A stretch of DNA of 64,000 nt from CBDBDZ01 sp965204215 (GTDB lineage Bacteria; Pseudomonadota; Gammaproteobacteria; Pseudomonadales; GM7GCV1), in assembly GCA_965204215.1 (NCBI GenBank), contig CBDBDZ010000014.1, forward strand, positions 744,001 to 808,000. Reading direction: 5' to 3'. Shown here in pieces: positions 8,514 to 17,631 of the stretch (its first letter is position 1; every line of letters starts with the position of its first letter). Position numbers and translations under genes: made by a program. Under the pieces are notes generated by a model. That model did no database searches. It worked only from the letters and a program-made list of their open reading frames with translations, and was not told where the DNA came from.

Positions 8514-9689
8514 ATGAATACCAACTTTTCTTCTGCCGATTTAGCGTTTCAACAAGAGGTACGCAATTTTTTTGAACAGGAATATACCGATGATATACAA
8601 AACCGACTGTCATCGGTTGAAACCTTTAAACCTGCCATTATCGAATGGCAAAAGAAACTGTATGACAAAGGCTGGATAGCCTCTAACTGGCCTGCTGAAT
8701 ACGGTGGCACTGGTTGGTCTGCCGTTGAAAAATTTATTTTTGAAACTGAGCGCTCAAGTGCAGGCATTCCCTCAGTTATTCCATTTGGATTAAAAATGGT
8801 AGGTCCTGTTATTTACACCTACGGCAATAACGAACAAAAGCAACGGTTTTTACCCAATATTCTCAATAGCGATGATTGGTGGTGTCAAGGTTATTCAGAA
8901 CCGGGTGCCGGTTCAGATTTGGCAGCACTGGAGACCAAAGCAATGCTGGATGGAGAGCATTATATTGTCAACGGCGCGAAAATCTGGACATCTTACGCCC
9001 AATATGCCGACTGGATTTTTTGTTTGGTTAGAACCGACAGTTCTGGTAAAAAGCAGCAGGGTATTAGTTTCTTGTTAATTGACATGACGACAAAAGGTAT
9101 TACAGTTAACCCCATTCACACTATCGACAACCACCACAGCCTTAATGAAGTGGTATTTGACAATGTTAAAGTTCCCGTTGAAAACCTTATTGGTGAAGAG
9201 AACAGGGGCTGGACCTATGCCAAGGCACTTTTGGCGCATGAACGCACTTCCATTGCCGAAGTAGCAGACAGTAAACGTAGAATGACACAACTTAAAAAGC
9301 TGGCTTCTAAACAAGTGAACGCTGGCAAATGCCTGATAGACGACTCTTTGTTCCAGTCGCGCTTATCTGCCATTGAAGTTGAGTTAATGGCTCTGGAATA
9401 CACGGAATTGCGCGTTATTGCTTCTATGTCGGCTGGTCAGCACCCTGGACCTGAATCATCATTACTGAAAATTAAAGGAACAGAAATTCAACAAAATTTA
9501 CAGGAGATGTTTATGCAAGTCTTGGGTAGTTATTCTGGCGTATTGCACACAGACGATCACAGCAACCTGCTACATATTGAAGGACATCTTGCTCGCAGAA
9601 ATTATATGTATGGTCGTGCCGCTACGATTTATGGCGGTTCAAATGAAGTTCAACGCAATGTTATTGCAAAAGCTGTATTGGGGTTATAA
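8514..9689 (+). CDS. Acyl-CoA dehydrogenase family protein (first of a pair)
   Basis: A 391-aa flavoprotein of the acyl-CoA dehydrogenase superfamily: N-terminal helical domain, middle beta domain with the FAD/substrate signature WWCQGYSEPGAGSDLA (~residues 120-135) and TSYAQYADW, and a C-terminal helical domain ending GRAATIYGGSNEVQRNVIAK. The start is set at ATG 8514 because the upstream ATG at 8469 adds residues outside the family and reaches into the divergent promoter. Only 2 bp separate it from a second acyl-CoA dehydrogenase gene; such adjacent ~390-aa pairs often form heterotetramers acting on cyclic or branched CoA esters. Electrons would go to ETF. Confidence 0.9.
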   Translation: MNTNFSSADLAFQQEVRNFFEQEYTDDIQNRLSSVETFKPAIIEWQKKLYDKGWIASNWPAEYGGTGWSAVEKFIFETERSSAGIPSVIPFGLKMVGPVIYTYGNNEQKQRFLPNILNSDDWWCQGYSEPGAGSDLAALETKAMLDGEHYIVNGAKIWTSYAQYADWIFCLVRTDSSGKKQQGISFLLIDMTTKGITVNPIHTIDNHHSLNEVVFDNVKVPVENLIGEENRGWTYAKALLAHERTSIAEVADSKRRMTQLKKLASKQVNAGKCLIDDSLFQSRLSAIEVELMALEYTELRVIASMSAGQHPGPESSLLKIKGTEIQQNLQEMFMQVLGSYSGVLHTDDHSNLLHIEGHLARRNYMYGRAATIYGGSNEVQRNVIAKAVLGL

Positions 9690-9691
9690 AC

Positions 9692-10870
9692 ATGAATTTT
9701 GAATTAAGTGAAGAACAAAAATTATTGCGTGAAAGTGTTGAACGTTTTATTCAAAAACAATACGATTTCGACAATCGCTATCAATTAGCTAATTCTGAAC
9801 AAGGTTACAGTATTGACAACTGGAAACAATTTGCTGAATTAGGCTGGTTATCCATTCCTTTTGCCGAAGATAATGGCGGTTTTGGAGGCAATGTCATTGA
9901 TGTTGCAACCATTATGCAAGAATTTGGTAAAGGTTTAGTGATAGAACCTTTTGTCACGTCAGTAGTGCTCGCTGGTCAACTATTAGAAAATAGTGAAAAT
10001 AGTAATCTCAAGCAACAGTACATTGAAAGCATTATCGAAGGTAATTGCCATATTGCCACCGCATTGTTTGAGCCACAATCTCGCTATGAATGGTCTGACG
10101 TTACTACCACCGCAACCGTGCAAAGCGATGGCAGCTATCAATTAAATGGTAGTAAAGCATTGGTTTCCAATGCACCTAATAGCAATGCGTTAATCATATC
10201 TGCAAGAACCTCAGGCAATTCTTTTGATGAACAAGGTATTAGCCTGTTTTGTGTAGATATTGACAGCGCTGGCGTTATCCTGCATAACAATCAATTAATG
10301 GATGGTCAACCTGTTGCGGATATTGAGTTAAGTCATGTCAACGTCAGCACTGATGCTGTGCTAGGTAGCATTGACAATGCTGCTGACATTATAAAGTCTG
10401 CGCTTCAATTCACCATTATTGCTCTTTGTGCCGAGGCCTTGGGCATTATGGAAAAACTCAATCGTATTACGATTGAATACGCTCAGACACGCAAGCAATT
10501 TGGCACCACTATTGGTTCATTCCAGGCTCTGCAACACCGTATGGTGGATAGTTTTATAGCCTATGAACAAACCAGGTCTATGCTATTTAAAGCCCTGTGC
10601 GACTTCACCGCAGAAACAGGTACCAGAAGCCAGGAAGAAATAGACAGCAGTATTCACGCCTTGAAAATGCTGCTGGGTAAAAACAGCAAACTTATCGGTG
10701 GCGAAGCCATTCAAATTCACGGCGGAATCGGCTTAACTGATGAATTAAATGTTGGGCACTATTTCAAACGCCTGATGATGATTAATATGACCTTCGGCGA
10801 TGCAGACTATCACCAGCGGTGCTATAACCAGTTAAATTACAGTAAAGAACCCAACATGGGCTTCTCATAA
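9692..10870 (+). CDS. Acyl-CoA dehydrogenase family protein (second of a pair)
   Basis: A 392-aa acyl-CoA dehydrogenase superfamily member, more divergent than its partner. Family features: N-terminal MNFELSEEQKLLRESVERF, middle domain with weak conservation (LNGSKALVSNAPNSNALII), and the C-terminal flavin segment TRKQFGTTIGSFQALQHRM followed by GGEAIQIHGGIGLTDE. It is translated almost without a gap after 8514-9689, supporting a two-subunit enzyme. It may be the structural or partly active subunit of the heteromer; this is inferred from other such pairs. The 3' end overlaps the converging OYE gene by 34 bp. Confidence 0.88.
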   Translation: MNFELSEEQKLLRESVERFIQKQYDFDNRYQLANSEQGYSIDNWKQFAELGWLSIPFAEDNGGFGGNVIDVATIMQEFGKGLVIEPFVTSVVLAGQLLENSENSNLKQQYIESIIEGNCHIATALFEPQSRYEWSDVTTTATVQSDGSYQLNGSKALVSNAPNSNALIISARTSGNSFDEQGISLFCVDIDSAGVILHNNQLMDGQPVADIELSHVNVSTDAVLGSIDNAADIIKSALQFTIIALCAEALGIMEKLNRITIEYAQTRKQFGTTIGSFQALQHRMVDSFIAYEQTRSMLFKALCDFTAETGTRSQEEIDSSIHALKMLLGKNSKLIGGEAIQIHGGIGLTDELNVGHYFKRLMMINMTFGDADYHQRCYNQLNYSKEPNMGFS

Positions 10871-11937
10871 GCTTGAAGTTGGTTCAACTGCCCCGCTTTG
10901 ACTTTGTTTGCCCAATCGGGGTTGGCTATCATGGCACGACCTACGGCAACCAAATCAAACTCATCGTTTTCCAAACGCGCTTCTAGTGCATTGAGGTCAG
11001 TTATTTTACCTGCTTTAAATTCTAATGTTCCAGGTTCAGGAATAAAGTCTGAATCCAGGCTGACACTACCAACAGTTATAGTTGGTTTACCCGTCAGTTT
11101 TTTTGTCCACCCAGCCAAATTCAGGTCGCTGCCTTCAAATTCTGGTTCCCAAAAACGGCGTTGTGAACAGTGAAAAATATCGACACCTGCATCTGACAAT
11201 GGCGCTAAAAAAGCTCCTAGCGCATCAGGAGTCGTTGCTAGGCGCGCGCTGAAGTCTTGTTGTTTCCACTGTGAATATCTTAATAATATAGGAAAATCAT
11301 CCCCTAATTGTATTCTGGAACGCTTAACAATTTCGCAAGCAAAACGCAATCTGTTTTCTAAATTGCCACCGTATTCATCTGTGCGCTGGTTTGTGCCTTC
11401 CCAAAAGAAGCCATCAATAAGATAGCCGTGTGCACCGTGAAACTCTACGGCATCAAATCCTGTTTCTTTTGAGTCAACCGCTGCTTTGACATAAGCATTG
11501 ATGGCATCTTCGATGTCTTCTTCTGTCATGGCATGACCTACCACTTTCCCAGGCATTAACATACCTGATGGACTATACCCAGACGTATCGCCCCCGGGAT
11601 TGACTCCAGGGTGACGAAAAGCTCCGACATGCCATAATTGTGAGGCTATTTTTCCGCTCTCAGAATGAACCGCTTCAACCACTTTTTTCCAACCAGCTAA
11701 TGATGCATCGCTATAAATTGAAGGCACATCGGGGTAACCATGTGCAGCTATGTGGTCAATACAGGTTCCTTCAGTAATAATTAAACCTGTGCCCCCTGCC
11801 GCTCTACGGCGATAATATTCCGCCACATCAGCGTTGGGAATATTATCAGGTGACATATTTCTGGTCATCGGAGCCATAACCACTCGATTGGACAGTTGAA
11901 GGTTTTTTAACTGAAAAGGGGTAAATAAATGGGTCAT
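10837..11937 (-). CDS. NADH:flavin oxidoreductase, Old Yellow Enzyme family
   Basis: A 366-aa FMN-dependent TIM-barrel ene-reductase. Evidence: N-terminal LFTPFQLKNLQLSNRVVMAPMTR, substrate-binding His pair region FHGAHGYLIDGFFWEGTNQR, NRLRFACEIV, and the FMN-binding C-terminal stretch VGRAMIANPDWANKV. OYEs reduce alpha,beta-unsaturated carbonyl compounds with NAD(P)H. It lies 3 bp downstream of rdgB at the end of a minus-strand operon and faces the acyl-CoA dehydrogenase pair; it may reduce an unsaturated intermediate or an electrophile, which is inference only. Confidence 0.9.
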   Translation of the reverse strand: MTHLFTPFQLKNLQLSNRVVMAPMTRNMSPDNIPNADVAEYYRRRAAGGTGLIITEGTCIDHIAAHGYPDVPSIYSDASLAGWKKVVEAVHSESGKIASQLWHVGAFRHPGVNPGGDTSGYSPSGMLMPGKVVGHAMTEEDIEDAINAYVKAAVDSKETGFDAVEFHGAHGYLIDGFFWEGTNQRTDEYGGNLENRLRFACEIVKRSRIQLGDDFPILLRYSQWKQQDFSARLATTPDALGAFLAPLSDAGVDIFHCSQRRFWEPEFEGSDLNLAGWTKKLTGKPTITVGSVSLDSDFIPEPGTLEFKAGKITDLNALEARLENDEFDLVAVGRAMIANPDWANKVKAGQLNQLQAYEKPMLGSLL

Positions 11938-11939
11938 AA

Positions 11940-12623
11940 TTAGTCTTGATTAATAGAAAGTAATTGCGTAGCTAATAAACGAGCGGCTTGACCTCGATGG
12001 CTTATCTTACGTTTTTCTGAATCGCTTAATAGAGCCGCAGTACAGGATAAGCCTTCTTTTAAGTAATCGTCAACTACAAACAGTGGGTCGTAGCCAAATC
12101 CGTTATGACCTCTTGGTTTGCGCCCGATAGTACCATGCCATTTAGCAGTAGCAATAATTGGTGTTGGGTCGAATTCGTTTTCAACATAAACTAAAGCACA
12201 GTAAAAATACGCTTGGCGTTGACGTTTATTTCCTGCCAAAGCTTGAAGCAATTTTTGATTGTTATTTTCGTCAATACTTATGCGTTGGTCAACCATGTAA
12301 TGTGTGGCGTGATTAAAGTCATATTCACAGTATCGGGCAGAATAAATTCCTGGCGCACCACCCAGACTGTTAACGCATAAGCCTGAGTCATCAGCAATGG
12401 CAGGCAGGTTTGATGCTTTGGTTGCGAAACGAGCTTTAATCAGCGCATTTTCTACAAAACTTTTTCCATTTTCAGCGACTTGACAGGAAGTAAATTCATC
12501 CAAACGATGCATTGTAAACCTTTTAGGTAATAAGTGTTCCAACTCGCGCAATTTGCCTTGGTTGGTGGTAGCTATGACTAATGACTGTTTCTCGGTTTTT
12601 TCTTCGGAAGCGTTATTTGTCAT
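11940..12623 (-). CDS. rdgB: XTP/dITP diphosphatase (RdgB/HAM1)
   Basis: A 227-aa house-cleaning nucleotidase that removes ITP, dITP and XTP from the pool. Signatures: IATTNQGKLRELEHLL at the N-terminus (triphosphate binding), ADDSGLCVNSLGGAPGIYSAR, and the C-terminal GHNGFGYDPLF and KRKISHRGQAARLL. About 25 residues longer than typical because of a polar N-terminal extension and a loop around residues 95-115. It lies 3 bp after the DUF4426 gene, a common neighbour of rdgB in pseudomonad-like genomes. Confidence 0.95.
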   Translation of the reverse strand: MTNNASEEKTEKQSLVIATTNQGKLRELEHLLPKRFTMHRLDEFTSCQVAENGKSFVENALIKARFATKASNLPAIADDSGLCVNSLGGAPGIYSARYCEYDFNHATHYMVDQRISIDENNNQKLLQALAGNKRQRQAYFYCALVYVENEFDPTPIIATAKWHGTIGRKPRGHNGFGYDPLFVVDDYLKEGLSCTAALLSDSEKRKISHRGQAARLLATQLLSINQD

Positions 12624-12626
12624 AGC

Positions 12627-13082
12627 TTAGTCTAACCCGGTTTGATATAGACTATGGTTGAAAGTAATGGTTTTTGAATAAGTATCAGAGTTGGCTTTAA
12701 CATGAACCGTAAAACGTAATTTTTCTTTGTGGTCAAATTGAAATGGCGCTATGTAGTACAGGGTAGATTGCTCTTTAATTGGTTTAAAATTAAGCGCTGC
12801 TTTTTGTTGTAGCAAGTTGTTAACTTCACCGCCAATCAACACTTCTGTTCCATTATAAGTCTGCCCATTTGGAATAACAACAACCGTTAAAATACCCAGA
12901 CGTTTGCTGCGGACAATATTGTAAACACTTGCTACTTCGGGTTTAATAACTTCGCTGTTGACAATTGAATAGTGAATGGAATAGTCATCAAACTGCCTAA
13001 TGCCGTTACTGGTACTTTCAAGTGCTTGAGAAAAACCAGGTTGATAACAAAATAATAGGCACAGTGCAAATAACTTATACAT
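12627..13082 (-). CDS. DUF4426 family secreted protein
   Basis: A 151-aa protein with a type I signal peptide (MYKLFALCLLFCYQPGFSQA, cleavage after about residue 20) and a beta-rich remainder recognisable as DUF4426: FDDYSIHYSIVNSE, VASVYNIVRSK, GILTVVVIPNG and a final FNHSLYQ. Function is unknown; the predicted site is the periplasm. DUF4426 genes commonly sit beside rdgB in gammaproteobacteria, as here. Confidence 0.8.
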   Translation of the reverse strand: MYKLFALCLLFCYQPGFSQALESTSNGIRQFDDYSIHYSIVNSEVIKPEVASVYNIVRSKRLGILTVVVIPNGQTYNGTEVLIGGEVNNLLQQKAALNFKPIKEQSTLYYIAPFQFDHKEKLRFTVHVKANSDTYSKTITFNHSLYQTGLD

Positions 13083-13096
13083 TGTATCATTTTACC

Positions 13097-14488
13097 TTAA
13101 CACTCCACATAATTAACAGCCAATCCCCCTTGTGAGGTTTCTTTATATTTAGCCATCATATCTTTTCCTGTTTCACGCATGGTAATGATCACCTTGTCTA
13201 AAGAGACATGATGTTTGCCATCGCCATGCAGTGCGATTTGTACGGCGTTAATAGCTTTAACCGAGGCAATGGCATTGCGCTCAATACAGGGAATTTGTAC
13301 CAAACCGCCAATCGGGTCGCAAGTTAGACCCAAGTTGTGTTCCAAAGCAATTTCGGCTGCGTTTTCTAATTGTTCAACACTGGCATTCATTACCTGTGCA
13401 AGACCAGCCGCTGCCATAGCACAGGCTGAGCCTACTTCACCCTGACAACCCACTTCTGCGCCTGATATGGATGCATTGATTTTACACAGTATACCTATTG
13501 CCGCAGCCGCCAGTAAAAAATCGATGGCATCGTCTTCACTGGCGCTATGGTTAAAGCGCATATAATACGACAATACTGCAGGCACTATACCTGCTGCACC
13601 ATTTGTAGGCGCAGTAACAATGCGACCACCTGCTGCATTTTCTTCATTGACTGCCATTGCGTAAAGGTTCACCCAATCAATCGCCCCCATATTGCTGGCA
13701 ATTAAATTATCGCATTTGCGCGATAGTATTGAATGATGAATTTCTGGAGCACGGCGCTTCACCTCTAACCCACCCGGCAAGATGCCTTTGGTTTTAAAAC
13801 CGCGTTCTATACAGTCATCCATGGTGTTCCAGATAGTCTGCAAACCTTGCTTAATTTCAGATTCAGAGCGCCAGGTTAATTCATTTTGTACCATCAATTG
13901 GCTAACACTGAGTTGATGTTCAGTACAAAGTGCTATCAATTGAGCTGCTGTTTTAAAAGGGTAAGGTGGTGCTATTTTAGCATCAACACTCAGTTCATTA
14001 TTGTCTACTTGAGATTGGTTGACAATGAAACCACCACCTACTGAATAATAAGTATTGGTATGAATTAAATCACCATTGGCATTGAACGCAGAAATTGTCA
14101 TGCCATTGGGGTGATAGCCCAAGTTATGCTCATGAAAATGCACGTGCCTGGCATAGTCAAAAGCAATAGTCTTTGAATTACTGTTATTTTCATCTAAAAC
14201 CAGTTGTACGTTTTGTTTAATGGCATTAAACGCACTGGTTAAATAATCTGGTGCTACTGTCTCCGGGCTATAACCCATCAAGCCCAGCAATATTGCCCTG
14301 TCTGTACCATGCCCTACGCCTGTGGCGCTAAGCGAACCGTATAAATCAACATTTACTGTGGTAACTTGTGATAGTTCATTGCGAATTTCTGCGATAAATT
14401 CGCAAGCGGCTCTCATAGGACCAACGGTATGTGAACTGGAAGGACCAATACCTATTTTGAATAGGTCAAATACACTTAAGTGAGACAT
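13097..14488 (-). CDS. sdaA: L-serine ammonia-lyase, iron-sulfur type
   Basis: A 463-aa single-chain L-serine dehydratase converting L-serine to pyruvate and ammonia with a 4Fe-4S cluster. The N-terminus MSHLSVFDLFKIGIGPSSSH is diagnostic, and cysteines of the catalytic domain are present in LSRKCDN, EVGCQGEVGSACAMA and LTCDPIGGLVQIPCIERNAI. The ATG at 14488 is preferred over 14524 because the extra 12 residues are outside the family. It is the first gene of the minus-strand series that continues with DUF4426, rdgB and OYE. Confidence 0.95.
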   Translation of the reverse strand: MSHLSVFDLFKIGIGPSSSHTVGPMRAACEFIAEIRNELSQVTTVNVDLYGSLSATGVGHGTDRAILLGLMGYSPETVAPDYLTSAFNAIKQNVQLVLDENNSNSKTIAFDYARHVHFHEHNLGYHPNGMTISAFNANGDLIHTNTYYSVGGGFIVNQSQVDNNELSVDAKIAPPYPFKTAAQLIALCTEHQLSVSQLMVQNELTWRSESEIKQGLQTIWNTMDDCIERGFKTKGILPGGLEVKRRAPEIHHSILSRKCDNLIASNMGAIDWVNLYAMAVNEENAAGGRIVTAPTNGAAGIVPAVLSYYMRFNHSASEDDAIDFLLAAAAIGILCKINASISGAEVGCQGEVGSACAMAAAGLAQVMNASVEQLENAAEIALEHNLGLTCDPIGGLVQIPCIERNAIASVKAINAVQIALHGDGKHHVSLDKVIITMRETGKDMMAKYKETSQGGLAVNYVEC

Positions 14489-14545
14489 ATAATGTAACAT
14501 TAACTCGATGATAAGTAATACCATTCCTAAAAAATATCAGCATGA

Positions 14546-14645
14546 TTAGTGTTATAGATGATTTTAAAAACTTGAGAGGCAGGATAGCCTCGACAAAGCT
14601 ACAGGGATGTACTTGTGCGGTTTTTAAAATCATCTATAACACTAA
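14546..14645. repeat. 100-bp inverted-repeat element with perfect 26-bp arms
   Basis: The left arm 14546-14571 and right arm 14620-14645 are perfect reverse complements over 26 bp (left arm begins TTAGTGTTATAGATGATTTT). The 48-bp interior contains a smaller hairpin, GAGGC (14576-14580) with GCCTC (14587-14591), and the stretch ACAGGGATGTACTTGTGCGG. It fills most of the gap between the divergent sdaA and ETF-QO genes. It could be a miniature mobile repeat or a strong structured RNA; the overall form resembles short hairpin repeats dispersed in gammaproteobacteria. Confidence 0.65.
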
Positions 14646-14837
14646 ATATTTATTGTGATTGGTATAAGGTTCGCATCTTGGGCTTTTTTCAACATTTCAT
14701 CTATACTCAAGGCGACTTTTTCGTAGCTAGTTTTTATCAATAACGGTTTTTTTCCTCATTAACCCACAATGAGTACTAATGTCTTTATCTTAAAGCAGTT
14801 ATAATTTGATTTTTTGATTCGCTAATATAATAAAACT
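14646..14837 (+). promoter_or_regulatory. Upstream region of ETF-QO with candidate -10 boxes
   Basis: The rest of this ~190-bp non-coding stretch is A/T-rich. Perfect TATAAT hexamers are at 14800-14805 and 14826-14831, upstream of the ATG at 14838. No good -35 was found at 16-18 bp from either; the second box would leave almost no leader. Promoter location is therefore tentative. Confidence 0.3.
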
Positions 14838-16502
14838 ATGATCACTGAAACGCCAAGAACTGACAGAGAATCCATGGAATACGATGTATTGATTATTGGC
14901 GGCGGCCCTTCTGGTCTTGCCACTGCCATTCGGTTGCGTCAGTTAGCCATTGAAAATGGTTCTGAATTAAGTGTATGTTTGTTAGAAAAAGGTGCCGAAG
15001 TAGGCGCACACATTGTATCAGGGGCCGTTATAGAGCCAAGAGCCTTAAACGAATTACTTCCTTCATGGAAAGACGATAATGCTCCATTAACCACGTCTGT
15101 CAGCAAAGACGAAGTTCACTTACTTCGAAGTGAAACCAAAAGCATTAAATTACCAAACTTATTTGTTCCTCCATCAATGCACAATAAAGGCAATTATATT
15201 GGCAGCCTGGGCAATTTGTGCCGCTGGATGAGCGAACAGGCAGAAAGTTTGGAAGTTGAAATTTACGCAGGTTTTGCCGCCACTGAAATTCTCTATAACG
15301 ACGATAACAGCATTAAAGGGGTAGCAACTCCTGATATGGGCATAGACCCTGACGGCAACAAAAAAGACAGTTTTGAGCCAGGCATGGAATTACATGCCAA
15401 GTACACTGTATTTGCCGAGGGTTGTCGCGGTCAACTTGGGAAGGAACTGATTCAAAAATTTGAATTAAATGCCGACAGCGACCCACAGCACTATAATATT
15501 GGTCTTAAAGAAGTTTGGGAAATTCAACCCGGGAAACACCAAAAAGGGCTTGTGGTTCACGGCAGCGGTTGGCCCTTAACTGATGCGACAGGCGGTTGGT
15601 TCTTATATCACTTTGATGATAACAAAGTAGCTCTTGGTCTTATCATCGACCTAAACTACTCCAACCCTCATTTAAGTACTTTTGATGAACTACAACGCTT
15701 AAAACACCACCCAGTGTTTGCAAATACTCTGGAAGGTGGCAAGCGATTAAGTTACGGTGCCAGAGCGATGACCAAAGGCGGTTACAATTCACTACCTAAA
15801 ATGAGTATGCCTGGCGCTCTGTTAGTAGGCTGCGATGCTGGCACGCTTAATTTTTCCAAAATTAAAGGCACTCACACTGCAATGAAATCAGGGATGGTTG
15901 CGGCGGAAACGCTATATCAACATCTAGCCAATGGTGGTGAAGCAGGGTTGGATTTAACGCAATTTGAAGTCGACTACCGCAATTCCTGGGCAGGTAAAGA
16001 ACTTAAAAAGTCGCGTAACTTTGGCCCTGCCATGCACAAGATTGGTTTTTACATGGGCAATGTCTTTAACTTTATCGACCAAATAACTGGCGGTATTTTA
16101 CCAATTGTTATTCGCGATACCAAGCATGATCATGAATGCCTAAAACCTGCAAGTGAGTGTAAAAAAATTGAATACCCTAAAGCTGATGGTGTATTGAGCT
16201 TTGATAAATTGTCGTCAGTATTCTTGTCCAACACCTACCACGAAGAAAATATTTTCTGCCACTTGACGCTTAAAGATACGTCGGTTCCTGTGGCACATAA
16301 CCTGAAATTATATGACGCCCCCGAACAACGCTACTGCCCAGCAGGTGTTTACGAAATAGTAGAAGATAATGGTGAATCTCGATTACAAATTAATGGACAA
16401 AACTGTGTTCATTGCAAAACCTGTGACATTAAAGACCCCACGCAAAATATTACCTGGATTGCTCCAGAAGGTGGTGGCGGTCCCAGCTATGTGGATATGT
16501 AG
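14838..16502 (+). CDS. Electron transfer flavoprotein-ubiquinone oxidoreductase
   Basis: A 554-aa ETF-QO, the membrane-associated enzyme that moves electrons from ETF to ubiquinone. N-terminal FAD-binding motif YDVLIIGGGPSGLATAIRL, VGAHIVSGAVIEPRAL, and a C-terminal 4Fe-4S ferredoxin-like segment with cysteines in QRYCPAGVYE and NGQNCVHCKTCDIKDPTQN; it ends PEGGGGPSYVDM, as in the family. Length matches the family. No etfAB genes are next to it. It is the natural electron acceptor pathway for the acyl-CoA dehydrogenases at 8514-10870. Confidence 0.96.
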   Translation: MITETPRTDRESMEYDVLIIGGGPSGLATAIRLRQLAIENGSELSVCLLEKGAEVGAHIVSGAVIEPRALNELLPSWKDDNAPLTTSVSKDEVHLLRSETKSIKLPNLFVPPSMHNKGNYIGSLGNLCRWMSEQAESLEVEIYAGFAATEILYNDDNSIKGVATPDMGIDPDGNKKDSFEPGMELHAKYTVFAEGCRGQLGKELIQKFELNADSDPQHYNIGLKEVWEIQPGKHQKGLVVHGSGWPLTDATGGWFLYHFDDNKVALGLIIDLNYSNPHLSTFDELQRLKHHPVFANTLEGGKRLSYGARAMTKGGYNSLPKMSMPGALLVGCDAGTLNFSKIKGTHTAMKSGMVAAETLYQHLANGGEAGLDLTQFEVDYRNSWAGKELKKSRNFGPAMHKIGFYMGNVFNFIDQITGGILPIVIRDTKHDHECLKPASECKKIEYPKADGVLSFDKLSSVFLSNTYHEENIFCHLTLKDTSVPVAHNLKLYDAPEQRYCPAGVYEIVEDNGESRLQINGQNCVHCKTCDIKDPTQNITWIAPEGGGGPSYVDM

Positions 16503-16527
16503 CAGATTGCTAATGCATCATCTGGGT

Positions 16528-17112
16528 TTATGGTTTCTGCCAGACGATAACTTCATTATTAGCTGGTAAATAGTGGCGCGAAATAAATTGCATATTAAAA
16601 TTGTGAGCCAGTTGATTTAATGCATCAAAGTCGCGAATGCCCGATTGTGCATCACGCTGTTTTAACCACTGGTCAAATTCCCTGTTACTTTCACTGCTAT
16701 ATTCATTATTGTGCAAAAATGGTCCGTACAAACAATAATATCCACCAGAAGACAAAACACTACCTACACCTTCAAACAATGCTTTGACCGCTATCCATCC
16801 CATAATATGCACAGTATTGGCACTAAATACAGCGTCAATTCCCGTTAGATTCCAATCATAATCCAATACATCAAGCTCAATAGGTGGCAAAATATTTTCA
16901 ATTCCTTTAATCCAACTGTCAATGCCTTTGTGATTTTCGGCTCTGTCACTGGTTTGCCATATTAAATGCGGCATTTCCTGCGCGAAATACAGAGCATGCT
17001 GACCAGTACCACTCCCCACTTCAAGCACTTTTGATGCTGATTCAAACACAGGCTGAATCACTTCTAAAATCGACCGCTTATTGTTTTCACAGGCTTGGCT
17101 AAAGGGTTTCAT
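16528..17112 (-). CDS. DUF938 family SAM-dependent methyltransferase-like protein
   Basis: A 194-aa class I methyltransferase-fold protein. The SAM-binding glycine motif is ASKVLEVGSGTGQHALYFA (~residues 27-45), and VFSANTVHIMGW plus YCLYGPFLHNN are typical of DUF938. Substrate unknown. It lies 12 bp downstream of folA at the end of the long minus-strand gene run, converging on ETF-QO. Confidence 0.85.
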   Translation of the reverse strand: MKPFSQACENNKRSILEVIQPVFESASKVLEVGSGTGQHALYFAQEMPHLIWQTSDRAENHKGIDSWIKGIENILPPIELDVLDYDWNLTGIDAVFSANTVHIMGWIAVKALFEGVGSVLSSGGYYCLYGPFLHNNEYSSESNREFDQWLKQRDAQSGIRDFDALNQLAHNFNMQFISRHYLPANNEVIVWQKP

Positions 17113-17124
17113 GGGCGTTTGAGT

Positions 17125-17631
17125 CTATATTTTTACTAATACCTGAAAACTATAATTAATATCTCCTTCTGATTTATTAGTGGATTCCTGTAGTTTCCAG
17201 CCTGTTTCATCAAATGCAAAAAAAGCATCACCTACTGGTTCCAGTTCAATCAAAGTGCGGTAAATTTTGGTTACATAAGGTAATGCTTGAGAATAAAGTT
17301 GTGCACCTCCTATTACCATAATTTCGTTATTGGGTTGACGCCTTGCACAGGTCATTGCTTGTTGTAACGATGTGACTACTTTTACATTGGTATCAGCATA
17401 AGGAGGTTGATAAGCGGGGTTGCGTGTGACAATAATATTGGTGCGCTGTGGTAATGGCTTGTTGAGCTTTGAAGTAATGGATTCGTAAGTCACTCTGCCC
17501 ATGATGACAGGTTTGTTTAGCGTAATTTGTTTAAAATATTGAAGCTCCGCTGAAAGATGCCAAGGCATCTCATTATTGTAGCCTATCACTTTATTTCTGG
17601 CAACAGCAATAACCAGCGCTACTTCGCTCAT
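17125..17631 (-). CDS. folA: Dihydrofolate reductase
   Basis: A 168-aa dihydrofolate reductase reducing dihydrofolate to tetrahydrofolate with NADPH. Motifs: VIAVARNKVIGYNNEMPWHL at the N-terminus with the substrate-contact Trp, PVIMGRVTYESI, and EIMVIGGAQLYSQALP for NADPH. Its start overlaps the end of thyA by 4 bp (ATGA), so the two folate-cycle genes are translationally coupled: ThyA makes dihydrofolate and FolA recycles it. Confidence 0.96.
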   Translation of the reverse strand: MSEVALVIAVARNKVIGYNNEMPWHLSAELQYFKQITLNKPVIMGRVTYESITSKLNKPLPQRTNIIVTRNPAYQPPYADTNVKVVTSLQQAMTCARRQPNNEIMVIGGAQLYSQALPYVTKIYRTLIELEPVGDAFFAFDETGWKLQESTNKSEGDINYSFQVLVKI

